In this document: positions 49,310 to 63,654 of the stretch, piece by piece | Layout: every line of letters begins with the position of its first letter | Numbering within the stretch: position 1 is the first letter of the stretch | Translations under genes and position numbers: made by a program | The notes under the pieces: model-generated | What the model saw: only the letters and a program-made list of their open reading frames with translations | Told to the model about the DNA's origin: nothing | Database searches by the model: none | DNA from: Trichoplax adhaerens | Lineage: Eukaryota > Placozoa > Uniplacotomia > Trichoplacea > Trichoplacidae | Length of the DNA: 64,000 bases | Assembly: GCF_000150275.1 (NCBI RefSeq) | Contig: NW_002060946.1 | Span: 1,625,362-1,689,361 of the forward strand | Reading direction: 5' to 3'

Positions 49310-51330
49310 TATAAACTATGCCATTATTCAATTCACTATTAATTGATTCTCCTTTCATGACTACTAAATTTACACTTATCACTTTAGCCAGTTCATTTAA
49401 GAGCTTGTAATAGCTTTTATTACTGTAGTTGAAAGTAGGCGTGAAATTCACGCTTTACTAGTCATTCATCCATTCGCAATACTGTCATGTAATAAACAAA
49501 TCTTGTCTATACATTTAGTAGTAAGTAGGAATAATTTCAATTAATCAAGCTTACTGCTTCCCAGTAAATCAATTAATAGACTGTGTAATAATATTCATAC
49601 GACTGCACAATGATCATCATTTGACTCTATTATGCTTTACAAAAACTTCAGACGGATCGTTATAAGTTTTATAAGTCGTACTTGGTTGATCTCATTTCCT
49701 AAGTACTATTAATACACGTCCATGGAATAGAATACGATCATGTAGAGCAAGCTTTCATTCATTCCACCTATTGCTTCTATTGTACCTTTCCATGAAGGCA
49801 TTATAAATGTGAAAATTGTACGGAATAATCGATTGATGAGAGATGTCCTGTATCCGTATCTCTCTATTTTGTATTTTTGCTATTACGTGACTAGAAATTT
49901 TTCAGTAGAGTTTGATTGATTTAAATACCTTGTCTAGCTACGCTCATTATTTATGATAAGAGTACATCCAGCCCAATCGATTTGGGTAGTTGTCTATAGA
50001 CTATTTTGGCATTCTTATTGCATTCCTTTAGTCAAAAAAGCGATCGTGACGGGTGTAGTAAATGTTGATATCTTCAACGGTAATTAGAAATATCCTGTAA
50101 TGCAACGTATCCAATTCGGTTTTATCAAACTTGTCATTTAACTCAATAGGATAGTGTGAAGAAATGATGAATTGGATCATGCTGTTACTGTTGATATCAA
50201 GCAATAAAAGTAGTAAAGTTTTGTTTGATCGCGTTACTTCTACGATGACAATCTATTGTAACCAATGGCTAATGTATATTTACCTTCCACTTGTCTATTG
50301 ATGCTAAAGTAGCGAAAAGGATGATTCTATTCCCTCTTTCATGACCGTATTCATCTTATGCTATGCAATGGATGTACATCGTTTCTCTTCTAGATCATTC
50401 CATCCTTACTTGAACATCATCATTGGATAAAACTGGCTAGCAATGAACAACATTACAACAGCAATGATAGGGGTTTGTCCATGATTGATTGTATTAGGAT
50501 GCAATCTTCAGTAGATCGTTTAGGATAAGTGAATCAAATATTCATATTGTCCTACTCTATCCTGTCTTATTTGTTCATTTGATGAGTCAAGTACTAAACT
50601 GTACCATTTTCATTCCCTGTATGCTATTTTCCAGGGAAATACTCTATCCTACCGATTGTTGTTCTCCTCTTGAAATGATCAAGAGCAAAAGTGTCAACAT
50701 GATGATGGATCGTTCCCCTTGGAAATTACTTTATGATGAAAGCTAGACTGCTATCGATCATACATACTGTAGTAGAGACATGGAATCGAATATCAATCTT
50801 TTCATGGATTTGATCGCAATCTTTCAGTCGATTACTATTGCCCATGGATGAACTGGAAGAAAGAGATGGAAACAACTTACGTATCACACCAAAATGTCCA
50901 TCTTGAACCTAATGGAACGGCAGGTATCTTTTCAACGTTGTCATCGTCCTCGTCGGCTAGATTGATTTGCCAACTTACATCACTGGATTGCTTACTTTCT
51001 TCTCCTGTATCCACCTGGACAGGACGATCAATCTCTCTTTGATCCATCCTTCAATGCCAATTTCAAGTCGATTACGTGCAAGATCTCCCAACTAGACTGC
51101 AGATATCATCCGTTTACCTTCACGATCGGCGTTGTGGAGTCGAATATTGCTGGCGATGATGGCCAATTTCTTGCCGATGTTGTTTGTTTTTATATTGATG
51201 ATGATGATGATGTTGTGGACTTGGCCATAGCTCCACTCACTACCGGTACTGATGTAGGTACTACCGCTATAGGCTGGCGTATTAGACCGCACACTTTTAC
51301 ACAGCCATCTTGCCCGACTAAAACCTAGTG
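49310..51330. other. spacer, first exon of eIF4E2-like gene expected here
   Basis: No convincing coding exon was found on either strand. A (GAT)n run lies at about 51198-51213. Frames at 50848-51042 and 51134-51328 (plus) are serine- or aspartate-rich and lack support. Confidence 0.35.
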
Positions 51331-51339
51331 ATGGAAGAA

Positions 51340-51410
51340 TACTAGTACGGTACCAGTACCGTACCGAATCGTGGAACGGTACGGTACGGGACGGTACTGG
51401 ACCGGACCGA
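51340..51410. repeat. GGTAC-rich imperfect palindrome
   Basis: GGTACCAGTACCGTACC and the downstream GGTACGGTAC-GGACGGTACTGGACC are near inverted copies around a 12-15 bp spacer. Within 70 bp the words GTACC and GGTAC recur about eight times. Confidence 0.8.
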
Positions 51411-51589
51411 TTGCCAACTTTCCAACAGATGTTGATTGGGACCCCTATTTGCAGTAGTCACCAGTCGAGTCTACCAAATTGTCTACCATTAGCCTATTGC
51501 AAGCACTACTGTATGGAATAGTACTCAGCTGATGATCCAAGATGGAGGTTGTCATGATCCATTTTCATCGATGATGGACACTACTATAT

Positions 51590-53280
51590 GGAGCAGTACT
51601 GCACTTTCATGCAGATATTTTGCGTTGACGGATAGTTTGAATAATTCATTCATCAATCAAAAATAGCTGGGAAATGATCTGGCCCATACTTGTATCCATT
51701 GCAATCATTAGGATAGGGAATATACCGTACAAACGCGGTTGTAAAATGGGTCTTGATGCAAGTGCAGTACTGTTCCATACGCGAAGACAATTTGCGTTCA
51801 CGGATAATAATTGCTAATTATTACAGTACTAAGGAATCAAAAATAGAAGAAATAATCTGGCCAATACTTGTATCCATTACAATTATTAGGATAGGGAATA
51901 TACCGTAGAAATACAATTCGATGGTGACTTGTAGAATGAGTCTTCATGCAAGTGCAGTACTGTTCCATATCCGAAGACAATTTGCGTTCACGGATAATAA
52001 TTACTAATTATTACAGTATTAAGGAATCCAAAATAGCTGGGAAATAATCTGGCCCATACTTGTATCCATTACAATCATTAGGATAGGGAATATACCGTAG
52101 AAATACAATTCGATGATGACTTGTAGAATGGGTCTTCATGCAAGTGCAGTACTGTTCTACACGCGAAGACAATTTGCGTTCACGGATAATAATTACTAAT
52201 TATTACAGTATTAAGGAATCAAAAATAGAGGAAATAATCTGGCCCATACTTGTATCCATTACAATTATTAGGATAGGAAATAATCTAGCCAATACTTTTA
52301 TCTATTTCAATTTTTCATTAGGATAAAGATTGAGGATTCTAGCGTGGAAACGCAATTCAATAACGCTGTTTCAATTTTCATTAGGATAAGGATTGAGAAT
52401 TCTACCGTGGAAACGCAATTCGATAATGACTTGTAAAACTTGTTTTATCTATCTTCAGAGTACCTACCGTTCCAAACATGAAAACAATTTGCGTTCACGG
52501 ATACTGATTAGTAAATATAATTAATTATTCTTAAGGAATCATAAATAGCGGAAATTATCTACCGCTTAATTGTATCGATTTCAATTTTTTCAATAGGATA
52601 ACGACTACATTATACCGTGGAAATGCAATTCGATGACAATTTATAATATTTGTCTTCATGGAAGTGCGGTACTATTCCATACATGAAGACAATTTTGCGT
52701 TCACGGATAGTGATTAGTAATTATAATTAATTATTATTAAGGAATCAAAAATAGAGGAAATGATCTGGCGTATATACTTTTATCCATTTCAATTTATCAA
52801 TAGGATAAGGATTAAGGATTATACTGTAGAAACGCAATTCGATGACGACTTCTAAATTGCAGTACTGTTCTATACATGAAGACAATTTACGTTCTCGGAT
52901 AGTGATTACTAGATATAATAAATCCTTATTAATGAATTAAAAATAGAGGAAATGATCTGGCGTATATACTTGTATCCATTTCAATTTATCAATAGGATAA
53001 GGATTAAAGATTATACCGTTGGAACGCAATTCGAAATTGATTTGTTATTTGTCTTCATAACAGTGTAATACTGTTCGGAAGTCTATTCCGTATATTAAGA
53101 CAATTAGCGTTAACGGATAGTGATTCATAATAATTATTTTTATTCACGACTCAAAAATAGACGAAATGATCTGGCGTATATACTTGTATCCATTTCAATT
53201 TATTAATAGGATAAGGATTATATTATAACAATTATACCGTGGAAACCCATTTCATGACGACTTGCAAAATTGCTTAAATT
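51590..53280. repeat. ~190 bp tandem repeat, about nine copies
   Basis: The word TTGCGTTCACGGATA recurs near 51610, 51790, 51980, 52170, 52490, 52690, 52890 and 53110, with variants. Units also carry GAAATAATCTGGCC, CTTGTATCCATT and AATATACCGT-GAAA. Central copies are the most alike, and both edges decay. Confidence 0.88.
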
Positions 53281-53284
53281 GATT

Positions 53285-54325
53285 TATTTATTTTACAAGT
53301 TGATGTTGCTCTATTTCAATTAATATCTCAGTTATAGAACTGGTAGCAAGATTAGGCAAATAAACTATAGTCATGCACTTCTGTATGCAATAAGACGGGG
53401 ATATCCAACCTGTACTATTACTCATGAATTCATTTTGTTCATTTCACAAGTTTATGCTGATCAACTTGAATTGAAACCTCTGTTGTTGTATCGAGCAGCA
53501 GTATGCCTTCGTCATCAAGACTACAGTAGTCCATCTTGACTAGTAACCCACTGGACTGAGTAGTACTGTAAGTCTGCGGCTAATAGTCTGATAATCGTCA
53601 CGAGGACAGTAATACTCAAACAAGAAAACTAATCTATCTAAGATACGACTATAGCATTCTCAAGGAAAAATATTTCCTTCTTCTGACTATCCGTGCCTTG
53701 GCCTCGCTATCTCACACAATTACCAATAGCGTACGATGTTAAACAGGTACTTTAGCTGATTGAAAGCCACCCTTTGAAGTGGGTTAATTATCACATTGCC
53801 ATTGCAATTTGAACCTCTTTCCCTTAACATTTGGCCATTTTTACAAGTAGAAAATGGCGTTGATTGCCAGCAATCAACGCCTTCATTAAACGTATACTAT
53901 CACTGTACTAGCAGTAGTCTGCCACACCTACGCGTCCAGGATGCTGTCGGTCCACTTGAAGGAACATGCATCCAACGATGCTATTGGTTCACAAACACTA
54001 CTGGATAACTTATACAAACTAATATATGAGTGTCAAAATGAGAGAGACACAGCAAATCGTACCCAACAGTTATTCTACTCCATAGCAACGATCATTCCAC
54101 GCCGATGGTGATACTGTTAGCACCTTGAATGGACGACAAGATAGAATATCTTTTACTTAGCCGTCCATGGTAGCAATTGATGCCAACTTCTACACCTTTA
54201 GTGGCCTCTCCCTTTACGATGAAGCATTGCTGGGCTTCATTAGCCATATAGCATGAGCCGATTGAATTTCAAAAGGTTTCATCGTCTAGGATTGATTACC
54301 TCAGCATTGATGCATTTCATTCATC
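53285..54325. other. upstream region of HEMK1, no other gene seen
   Basis: The interval should include the HEMK1 promoter. The frame at 53796-54008 has no supporting features. No TATA-like element is defensible. Confidence 0.4.
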
Positions 54326-57300
54326 ATGGCTACTAGCGTTAGCAGATATTCTACCCGTAGCACCAGCAATTTAGCTAAAAATCTTGTATCCCTTTGGACT
54401 CAACGGCTCCGAGATGCAGCTATCCCTGAGCCCAGAACTTCAACACAGCTCATTATGGACTATGTCATCCGACTAAATCAATGTGTAAGAATATTACCTA
54501 TTCGTAGGATAACACTCATCAATCAATCAACATCTGCCATTCCAATTTTTGTACATACTTTTACTCTACTAGATGCAACAGTATGTCATAACTCTACCTC
54601 AGTTGCAGCTATCGGGATATCTATTGCAATTAGGTTGTGTACTCTTCTCCTTTTGGGGGCGGAGCAGTTTTTTCTCATACGCAATCCATGCCCTTCACAA
54701 TATCTCCGACGGGAATCCATCAATCAATGATGCTCTACAACAATAATTAATAATAAGACTATCTATTTGAGGGTAGTTTCCAGCAATGCAATTGATGTCT
54801 AGTACTCTTTTTGCATTTGCAGCAGTTGCAGCCTAATATTATACGTATAATAATTAACAGCGACTACTGCACATAAAAAACTATGCAAATCCATGCCTGG
54901 TACTCTCTTTCAGTTGGAGGAGTCTCTGCTAATACTTAATCCATCCATTCACTATGCTCGACTTGCTGCATCAATAAATGAGCAATATACTCTAAACAGT
55001 CAATAAATAATAATAGTACTGTGTCGTTGTCGTTTCCAGCAATGCAATCCATGGCTAGCATATAAGAATTAGCACCTTCCACCCCGAATAAGAAAAGGCA
55101 ATCCATGTCGAGTACCCTTTTATTTACAATAGTCTGCTAATACGCAATCGATCCATTCACTATACTTGCTATATGAATGAATGAATAATACTTTAAATAG
55201 TTAATAATTCTGTCAGTTTTTTGTCATTTCCAGCAATGCAATCCATGTCGAGTGCTCTTTCTATTTCCAATAGTCTGCTAATACGCAATCCCATCCATTC
55301 ACTATACTTACCATATCAATGAATGAATAATACTCTAAATAGTCAACAATTTTGTCAGATTTTTGTCATTTTTAGCAATGCAATCGTACTCTTTTTATTT
55401 GCAATAGTCTACTAATACGCAATCCATCCTTTCACTGTACTTGTAACATGCATAGATGAATAATACTCTTAATAGTCAATAGTAATTCTGTCAGTTGTTT
55501 GTCATTTCCAGCAATGCAATCCATGCCTAGTATTCTTCTCATTTGCAATAGTCTACTAATACGCAATCGATCCATTTATTATACTTACTACATGAATGAA
55601 TGAATAATACTTTAAATAGTCAATAACTAATAATTCTGTCAGTTCTTTGTCATTTCCAGCAATGCAATCCATGTCTAGTACTCTTCCCATTTGCAATAGT
55701 CTACTAATACGCAATCCATCCATTCACTATACTTACCATATCAATGAATGAATAATATTCTAAATAATCAATAGTAATTCTAACAGTTTTTTGTCATTTC
55801 TAGTAATACAATCCATATCTAGTACTCTTCCCATTTGCAATAGTCTACTAATATGCAATCCATCCATTCACACTATATTTGCCACATGAATGAATGAATA
55901 ATACTTTAAACAGTCAATAATTTTGTCAGTTCTTTGTCATTTCCAGCGATGCAATCCATGTCTAGTACTCTTCCCATTTGCAATAGTCTACTAATACGCA
56001 ATCTCATCCATTCACTATACTTGCTATATGAATGAATGAATAATACTCTACATAGTCAATAATCAATAATTCTGTCAGTTCTTTGTCATTTTTTCAGCAA
56101 TGCAATCCATGTCTAGTACTCTTCCCAATTGCAATAGTCTGCTAATATGCAATCGATCCATTCACTATACTTGCTATATGAATGAATGAATAATACTCTT
56201 AATAGTCAATAGTAATTCTGTCAGCTTTTTGTCATTTCCAGCAAAGCAATCTATGTCTAGTATTCTTCCCATTTGCAATAGTCTACTAATACGCAATCCC
56301 ATCTATTCACTATACTTGCTACATGAATGAATGGATGATACTCTAAATAGTCAATAATTAATAATTCTGTCAGTTCTTTGTCATTTCCAGCAATGCAACC
56401 CATGTCTAGTATTCTTTATATACAGTAGACTCTGCTAATACACAACCTATGCCTTTCACTATACCTACTACATGAATGAATCAATCAATGATTTCTACAA
56501 AAGTAAAATAACAATAACACTGTCAATTTAGGGGTAATTTGTAGCAATGCAATTCATAACTAGTACTCTTACTTATTTGGAGTAGTCGCTACGGATTACA
56601 ACATTATACAGTATGTATAATTACCAGTGACTACTTTAAATGGAAAAGAATTGCAATCTATGTCTGGTACTCTTTTTGTTTGGAGTAATCACTGCCTATT
56701 ATTGTTATACGTATAATAATGAATTGTAAATAATTAACAGCGACTACTCCAAATAAAAATAATATTATCCATGTCTGGTACTCTTCTTACTTGGATTAGT
56801 CTCTGCTAATACGCAATCCATCCATTCACTTCACTCGCTACAATGAATGAATGAATAATATTCTAAGCAGTCAATAATAATACTATCGTATCTTTGTCAT
56901 TTCTAGCAATGCAATCCATGTCTAGCACTCATTTGTATTTGAAGTAGCCTCCACTAATACACAATCTACGCCGTTGACTATAACTGCTACATGAATGAAC
57001 GAATAATACTCTAAACAATCAATAGTAATAATGTCATTTCCAGCTACGCAATCCATGTTTAGTACTCATTCATATTTGGAATAGTCTGTGCTAATACGCA
57101 ATCTACATCATTCATTATAGCTGCTACATGAAAGAATGAATAATACTCTAAACAATTAATAATTTAATAATACTGCCATTTCTTTGTCATTTCTAGCAAT
57201 GCAATTTATATCTAGCACCTTTTTTTATTTGAAGCAGTCTCTGCTAATATGCTATTCAGGCATAGACTAAGAATTAAAAATCAGTCACGATGTGTATGTA

Positions 57301-59287
57301 TAAGTTAATTTCTATTATTGCTAATCATTGTTCTACGTACTATAGGTGTCTAAAATAGAAGAAAATGGCAATCCTGAGCTGACTGTCCAACAAATTCAAC
57401 TTTTCAACAAGCTTTGCTCCAAGAGGCTCGATAGGTATCTATAATTTAATACTGATACTTATAGTAGAATTAATTAAAAATGTGCATATTTTAATATATA
57501 ATATATATATTTATGCAATATTTTATAAACTCTATTTGGTGATAACTATGCATATGCGTATGTATACGAAATAGAATATCTTGTTAATACTGCACGCAGA
57601 TGAATAGAATCTATGCTGACTATAGATGATAGTATTCTCGCTTAGCTGTATATTTACTATAGTTCAACACTTACTATTTCGCCAATGGACTCTGTTAAAA
57701 TTTTCAGAATGCCAGTACAATACATCATCCGAGAATGGGATTTTAGATATATCACACTGAAGATGCAACCACCAGTTTTTATTCCTCGCCCGGAAACTGA
57801 GGTACTATGAGCTTGCAAATAGGCCAATCGGTCTTGAAGACATAGAAAACTAATTCAATTGCAAGACTAAAATTTACACTGTGTTGCTATACGTGTAGTA
57901 CGTACAAATCGCTCATCATTGCATGCTGCTAATAAGATAATACTTTTTTCATACGAACTGGTTATTGCAAAAAATGGCGTATCTATCCTTTAAGTGCAAA
58001 ATAGACTTTGTAAATAGAGTATCATAAACGGTATAAGAAAAGACATTTAAAATCAATGCTGTATACTGTAATGATATTTGATTAGGAGCTAGTGGATTTG
58101 ATAAACTTACATGAGTTTCATCATAAAAGAGAGAACGAATCAATCACATTTCTGGATATTTGCTGTGGCAGCGGAGCTATCGGTTTATCGCTCTTGTGCG
58201 AAAATCCCCAAGTAAACGCTATATTAATATTAGCTTAATAAAGTATATGCAATGAATTAAACCAGCTGTAGAAATGAAAAGTTGATGCTTTTTTAAAGTA
58301 TATACCCCTTTATTATTTCCTATTTAGGCCACATGCATTGCCATCGATAAAGATCCAAATGCAATTAGCCTGACAGAATTAAATAGCCAACGGTAATTAT
58401 TTCACTTTTAAATAAATAGTACAGCTATCGCAAAAGATCACTAGAACTATTTCTACACCTTGTATGCCCCTTGAATATTTAGGCTTAACCTAGGCAGCAG
58501 GATGATAGTTGAACATCTCGACGTGATGAAGAGTAGGTATCGATAGTCAATCACCGGATACTATTTCTTGAAATAGAATGACCCGTTTAAGGATCTTAAC
58601 TCAAAACCTATTTCTAATCCTAAATAACAGCTGAATTCCATCATGGTTTTGGTCATGATGAAGCAGTAGATTTTATAGTGAGTAATCCTCCCTATATACC
58701 TTCTAAACAACTGGCGAGCTTGCAAGAGGAGATTATTAGGTTGTCATGATGACCTACAGTATTATAGTCGATTTTATTATCCGAGTTGTAATCGGTATAA
58801 TTTGTTGTACTATAGCTTTGAAAGTTCCCTTGCACTCGATGGCGGTTGCGATGGCCTAGACATTGTGAAACAAATTTTACATTTTGCACGTTTATGCTTA
58901 AAGGATAAAGGGTTAGTGTTTGTACGTTGCACAGAAATCGTATATACTTTCGTTAGGTAAAAGTTTGAAGCGATTGATTATTCTAATTATCCATCGAATT
59001 TATTTGATTTCTACGGTTGTGCTTGTATTATTAGTAAAATATGGTTGGAAGTAGATATCAATCATCCCGAGATGATTGAGCATTACCTCAATACTCATGA
59101 TACCGATTTTACGTACGATGCAACATTCAAGGATTATACCAATAGGTACTACAGTATATTGCATCATCTGTGTTTGCACATGAAATCCTTTAACGATATA
59201 TTTATTGCTACTGTGTTAATCCTATTTTATGTATTTTGTAGAGCAAGATTCTGCAAGTTGGAGTACCATAAGAAAGATAAGACATAA
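54326..59287 (+). CDS. HEMK1: HEMK1, release-factor glutamine N5-methyltransferase (PrmC family)
   Basis: Transfers a methyl group from S-adenosylmethionine to the Gln of the GGQ motif of peptide-chain release factors; animal HEMK1 acts in mitochondria. Exons: 54326-54484, 57346-57434, 57708-57801, 58086-58211, 58328-58392, 58483-58532, 58631-58739, 58816-58911, 59035-59145, 59242-59287, all GT-AG and phase-consistent, 314 residues. The first 25 residues (Ser/Thr/Arg-rich, no acidic residue) resemble a mitochondrial presequence. The N-terminal helical domain contains [16 protein letters not shown]. Other marks are the RMPVQY-EWDF block (about 83-93), FIPRPETE at 107-114, the SAM-binding motif [14 protein letters not shown] at 137-150 and catalytic NPPY at 213-216. 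ALDGG and LEVD follow. The stop is TAA at 59285. Intron 1 is 2.9 kb and nearly filled by a tandem repeat; the other introns are short. Confidence 0.93.
54775..57245. repeat. ~145 bp tandem repeat filling HEMK1 intron 1, about 16 copies
   Basis: Units contain GTCATTTCCAGCAATGCAAT, CATGTCTAGTACTCTT, CTACTAATACGCAATCCATC and GAATGAATGAATAATACTC. They are most uniform between 55030 and 56400 and decay toward both ends. Small size changes between copies come from short indels. Confidence 0.9.
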
Positions 59288-59289
59288 TG

Positions 59290-59880
59290 TAATTATCGAC
59301 AGTATCTTTAACATAGGCTATGTGGAATTTTAGATTGAAATACTGTATTCTGATCAAAAATAGCTAAACTACTGTAGTAAATCTTTTGCCATTTAAAATA
59401 AACTATTTATAATGCCAATCATTTAGGTAAATAAGATATTACAATGATTCATGTCCATGCCGTAAGACGGTTTGATCTTTGGTAAAGTGATTGAAAATTT
59501 TGCTTATTTTATAGGAGAGTTTTTTACGCACAGCTGCATAGAAATTAGTTCATAACTACAGTCGAAAACACTATAGATGCCATCTAACTTTGCAAAGCGT
59601 GTCTTTAAGAATGTATGGCACTCATGATTGATACAGATGATATGGATGTATTTGTATTAATAAAATGTAGCATGACTGGATATGACTGTCCTAGCCGTCT
59701 TCCGTTCAAGTTGCTGGCAAAGAGAATACCCGTATAATATTGCCTAGGGCTAGTGGTTTAAAGTATCAAGTGCATTATACTATATCATTCGATTCTTCTC
59801 CAGCGTAATATTTGCATTATCCAACTCTGGAAGATCATAAAATGATCACTTTTGCAATCAGAACTGACACTAATGCCCAT
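59290..59880. other. 3' flank of HEMK1, no gene seen
   Basis: Contains AATAAA within 'AAAATAAACTATT' near 59395-59405, about 110 bp after the HEMK1 stop. This could serve as its polyadenylation signal. Nothing else is recognised. Confidence 0.4.
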
Positions 59881-59889
59881 TAGTGGATA

Positions 59890-61100
59890 AGCTCGAATGA
59901 GGAAAGTTTATTGATCCACGCATAATTAGGCTACTGCAGCACTACTTTATTCAGTATGGATAATTTTTGTAAGGTAATATCAAAGTCAAGCATGGAGCAC
60001 TCGGATGTTTCTAAAGCAAGGGAGAATTGATTAAGACAGGAATGGCTAGGCTACTGCAGTGCAACTTTTTTCACTATGGATAGCTTTTGCACCTGTAAGT
60101 TAATGTCATAGACTATTCGGATGCTTAGAGTGAGGAGAGGATGCACAAATGCTTACTGATTAGGCTGCTGTAGTCCTACTTTTTTTCAATATATGCGTAG
60201 ATATAGCCTTTGCACACGTAAGTTAATGTCAAGGTAAAGCATGGACTATTCGGATGCTTAGAGTGAGGAGAGGATGCACAAATGCTTACTGGTTAGGCTG
60301 CTACAGTGCTACTTTTTTTTCAACATGGATGGGTTTTGCACCTGTAAGTTAATGCCATGGAGTATTCGGATGCTTAGAGTGAGGAGAGAATACACAAATG
60401 CTTACTGGTTAGGCTACTGTAGTCCTACTTTTTTTTCAATATACGCGTAGATAGCCTTTGCACACGTAAGTTAATGTCAAAGTAAAACATGGACTATTCG
60501 GATGCTTAGAGTGAGGAGAGGATACACAAATGCTTACTGGTTAGGGCTACTATAGTCCTACTTTATTCAATATCGATAGCTTATGCACTATAATATCAAA
60601 GTAAAGTATACTCCAGTGCTACTTTACTCAATGGTTCTCATAGGAATCTTTGCAACGAAAAATATCGATTGAAGTCAAAATGATACAGATCGAATACATG
60701 CAAGCTAATATGTTGGAAGCAACATTTAGTGGACGTAATCAATTCAGCAATTTTGAATAGGATGCAATAAATGGCCAGATTATACCCACTTCTAGTGTCA
60801 TTAATACACAACTTGTCTGACTGCTATAGTACTACTTTACTGGATATTGATCGCTTTTGGAAGTTCATATTATAGTCAAATATGGAGCTTTTGGATGTTT
60901 AGGCTGAGGAGACTTTAATGAATTCATCAATTTTGAATAGGATGCAATACATGACCAGATTATAACCACTTCCAGTGTCATTAATACACAACTTGTCTGA
61001 CGACTATAGTCCTACTTTACTGGATATTGATCGCTTTTGTAAATTAATATTGTAGTCAAGTATGGAGCTTTTGGATGTTTAGGCTGAGGAAATTTTCTTG
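59890..61100. repeat. two related tandem repeats, ~120 bp and ~200 bp units
   Basis: At 59925-60600 about six units carry GGCTACTGCAGTGCTACTTT-like, TTTTGCACCTGTAAGTTAATG and GATGCTTAGAGTGAGGAGAG words. At 60740-61100 two longer units share TTTTGAATAGGATGCAATA, CACTTC-AGTGTCATTAATACAC and GGAGCTTTTGGATGTTTAGG. Both contain CTACTTTA-TGGATA, so the two arrays are probably related. Confidence 0.82.
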
Positions 61101-61773
61101 ATTGGTACTTGCAATGACAAGATAGTGGATAGTAAAACGTGAATAGAAGCCAATGGTCAGCTCTAGTAAGATGATTATAATTGGAGATTTTGTTGGTTGC
61201 AGTCATTGGATAAAAAGTTCTTAGACAACATGGCAATGCAGTATACTCGTCTATTCTGCCTAGCAGGCTCCCCAGGGATACATACTGTATATAGAAGATA
61301 AATTCCTTTTCCTAGTCTATATCGATGTAGAAATTGTGTCCTTTCGGATCTGGACCAAGCCTTTCATAGTTGATGAAGTATTCTACTTGTACTTCAACTC
61401 TATATGAAGTTTGTTATGATCGATAGTCAATTAATTAGCAACAGCACAACCTCTTTATCCTTTATAATTAATTGCAATGGAAGTCCATCAGAGCGAGAGA
61501 AATGCCAATCAATATCATTAATTGCAAGTCTTTTATCGTGTGAAACAATACGAAACTCTGTTGATATAATTAGTCCAAAAGATGATGATGGAGTAGAGAA
61601 ACAAAAGCTACATTATAACTCTAAATACGATGTGTTAGCAACAATAACGACCGGAGTTAAAATTGTGCGTCCATGACGATCCATTTACCCTATTGGATTC
61701 GGGGAGGATGATTGTTCAAGTCTATGATGGCCATGGTCGATTTGAATGCAAAATAACAACAAGGGGGAAAGGT

Positions 61774-62160
61774 AATAAGCGATCAAGCGAGTGATTTGGG
61801 CCATTACCTCCTAATTCAATCATCTTTGGATGTGTCCAACCGACTCTTATGTCAATGCCGTCATGGACAAGTAAAATCGACAGGGGGGGTAGCTAGGTTA
61901 AAACGTTGAATAATCCCTGCTGCTTTCTAACTAATAATGATGAAGAAGGAAGGCAAGTTTACTGTAATAAACGATCAAGCGAGTGATTTGGGCCATTACC
62001 TCCCAATTCAATCACCTTTGGATGTGTCCAACCGACTCTTATGTCAATGCCGTCATGGACAAGTAAAATCGACAGGGGGGTAGCTAGGTTAAAATGTTGA
62101 ATAATCCCTTCTGCTTTCTAACTAATAATGAAGGAAGGAAGACAAGTTTACTGTATTTTA
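61774..62160. repeat. 192 bp two-copy direct repeat
   Basis: GATCAAGCGAGTGATTTGGG begins at about 61781 and 61973. The two copies are almost identical over about 190 bp, including GACAGGGGGG and GCTAGGTTAAAA. Confidence 0.92.
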
Positions 62161-63640
62161 AACAGATTGAGGCCATTTCTCAAGAAGGTAATGGTTTGAT
62201 TCAAGTACTGTATTCATGGCATTGCCGTTGAGTTGCGATGGACTAGACCAAAATTATCATCTGCAGCGGCAGATCACTTTGGTCCTAGTTAACAAGGAGA
62301 ACTATTTCTGGATTCTTCCTTGGTAGGAGCCGTTGTACCGTATTTAGTTTGTTATTTATTCGCACCGTTGATTCTACAGTAAAATGAAGTCAACACTATC
62401 GCTAAAGCCCCAAATTGGGAGGATACATGGTCTCTTTTGACGGTTATTGCGTTGCTTTACGACTATTTCCAATGCATTTCATTGAGGGTAGTCGTCCATG
62501 ACGGACAAATGTTGACGACAACATCCAAACTATTGGCTTCTTTTCCTATTTCACTGTTGTTGATCGAGTGTTCCATTTTGCAAATCCGGTCCCCGAAGCA
62601 GAGATCACTCAATCTCCCTCTCTCATCCAAGAAATGATTCACTCTCTCCTAATTTACCCTAATTTACTCGTACGTATAATGAAGAGAAAAGTGCGCCGTT
62701 CTTGTCAAGGAAGAGAGTTTTATTTCCCATGAGAGAGGGATATTGAGTAGTCGCTGGTAGGCCACTTATTCGTACAAGAAAATTTTCCAACTGATTGAGT
62801 CACTGGCGTATTCTGCCAGTGATCGATAGTACTGTATATCGTCATTTGTAGCACTGCAGCCATGTCCATCATTGGCATTGATTCTACCACAGGGAATGCA
62901 AGATGGCTCAATAGCAGTCTACTAATGCTCAGTTTACTCCATAAATTTGTTCAACAGTGACAGTTGTCAACAGCGCTAGAAAGTTGGTTTTATTTTCCTA
63001 TCCAAACTGCTATCCGCTATTCACTACTACTTTCCAACAAGGCTGCCCATAAAGTACACTCATGCAACTACAGTAAGATGGCGTCAAGGATAAATGCAAA
63101 CCGCAATGATTTCAAGACAGCCGCGTCTTGCTTGATTATCTTGTTGAAAAGTGTTGTATCTCGATTTAAATTGAAGACAATTAGTATGATTGGATTGATT
63201 CAAATGTTGTAAATTGAAAATAATTTGGCTTGAATGGGAACGATAAATGTAGAAACAGACTACAAGTGATTTTCGATTTTTAGCGGTCTTGATTAAGATA
63301 GGGATATCCAAGGTAGTAGAGTGGGCACAGAAGAAAGATTGATTGCACGAGTAGAGTAGAGAATGATGGCATTCAGTGTCATGATTGGCAAAGACAAGCT
63401 TTGCTAATGAAATGATTCTTCTTGCTCAGATATGTCCGTGTACACTGAAGAATGGCAGACAGTAGCGATAGAACGCTTAGTATCCATCACATAAGGCACC
63501 ATGGAGATGATACTAGACATTTGTAAAACAGCAAGACAGTGGTGGCTTGGCTACCAAAGTGAATATTCTTGCTCAGATGTCTCCATTTCATCGATAGCAG
63601 TTTTTACTCCAGCCAAGCTATACTATTAAGGGGGCGACTC
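62161..63640. other. spacer, no gene supported
   Basis: Short open frames on both strands (62437-62637, 62720-62911, 62964-63212 and 63084-63311) overlap one another and show no domain. CTCAATCTCCCTCTCTCATC near 62607 and GAGAGAGGGATATTGAG near 62732 form an imperfect inverted repeat. Confidence 0.4.
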
Positions 63641-63654
63641 TTCTTTCTCCTATG

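Noticed and set aside
61404-61676. A 90-codon plus-strand frame with a reasonable start and balanced composition
   Set aside because: No family resemblance, no splice-linked neighbours and repeats on both sides; possible exon but not supportable from sequence alone.
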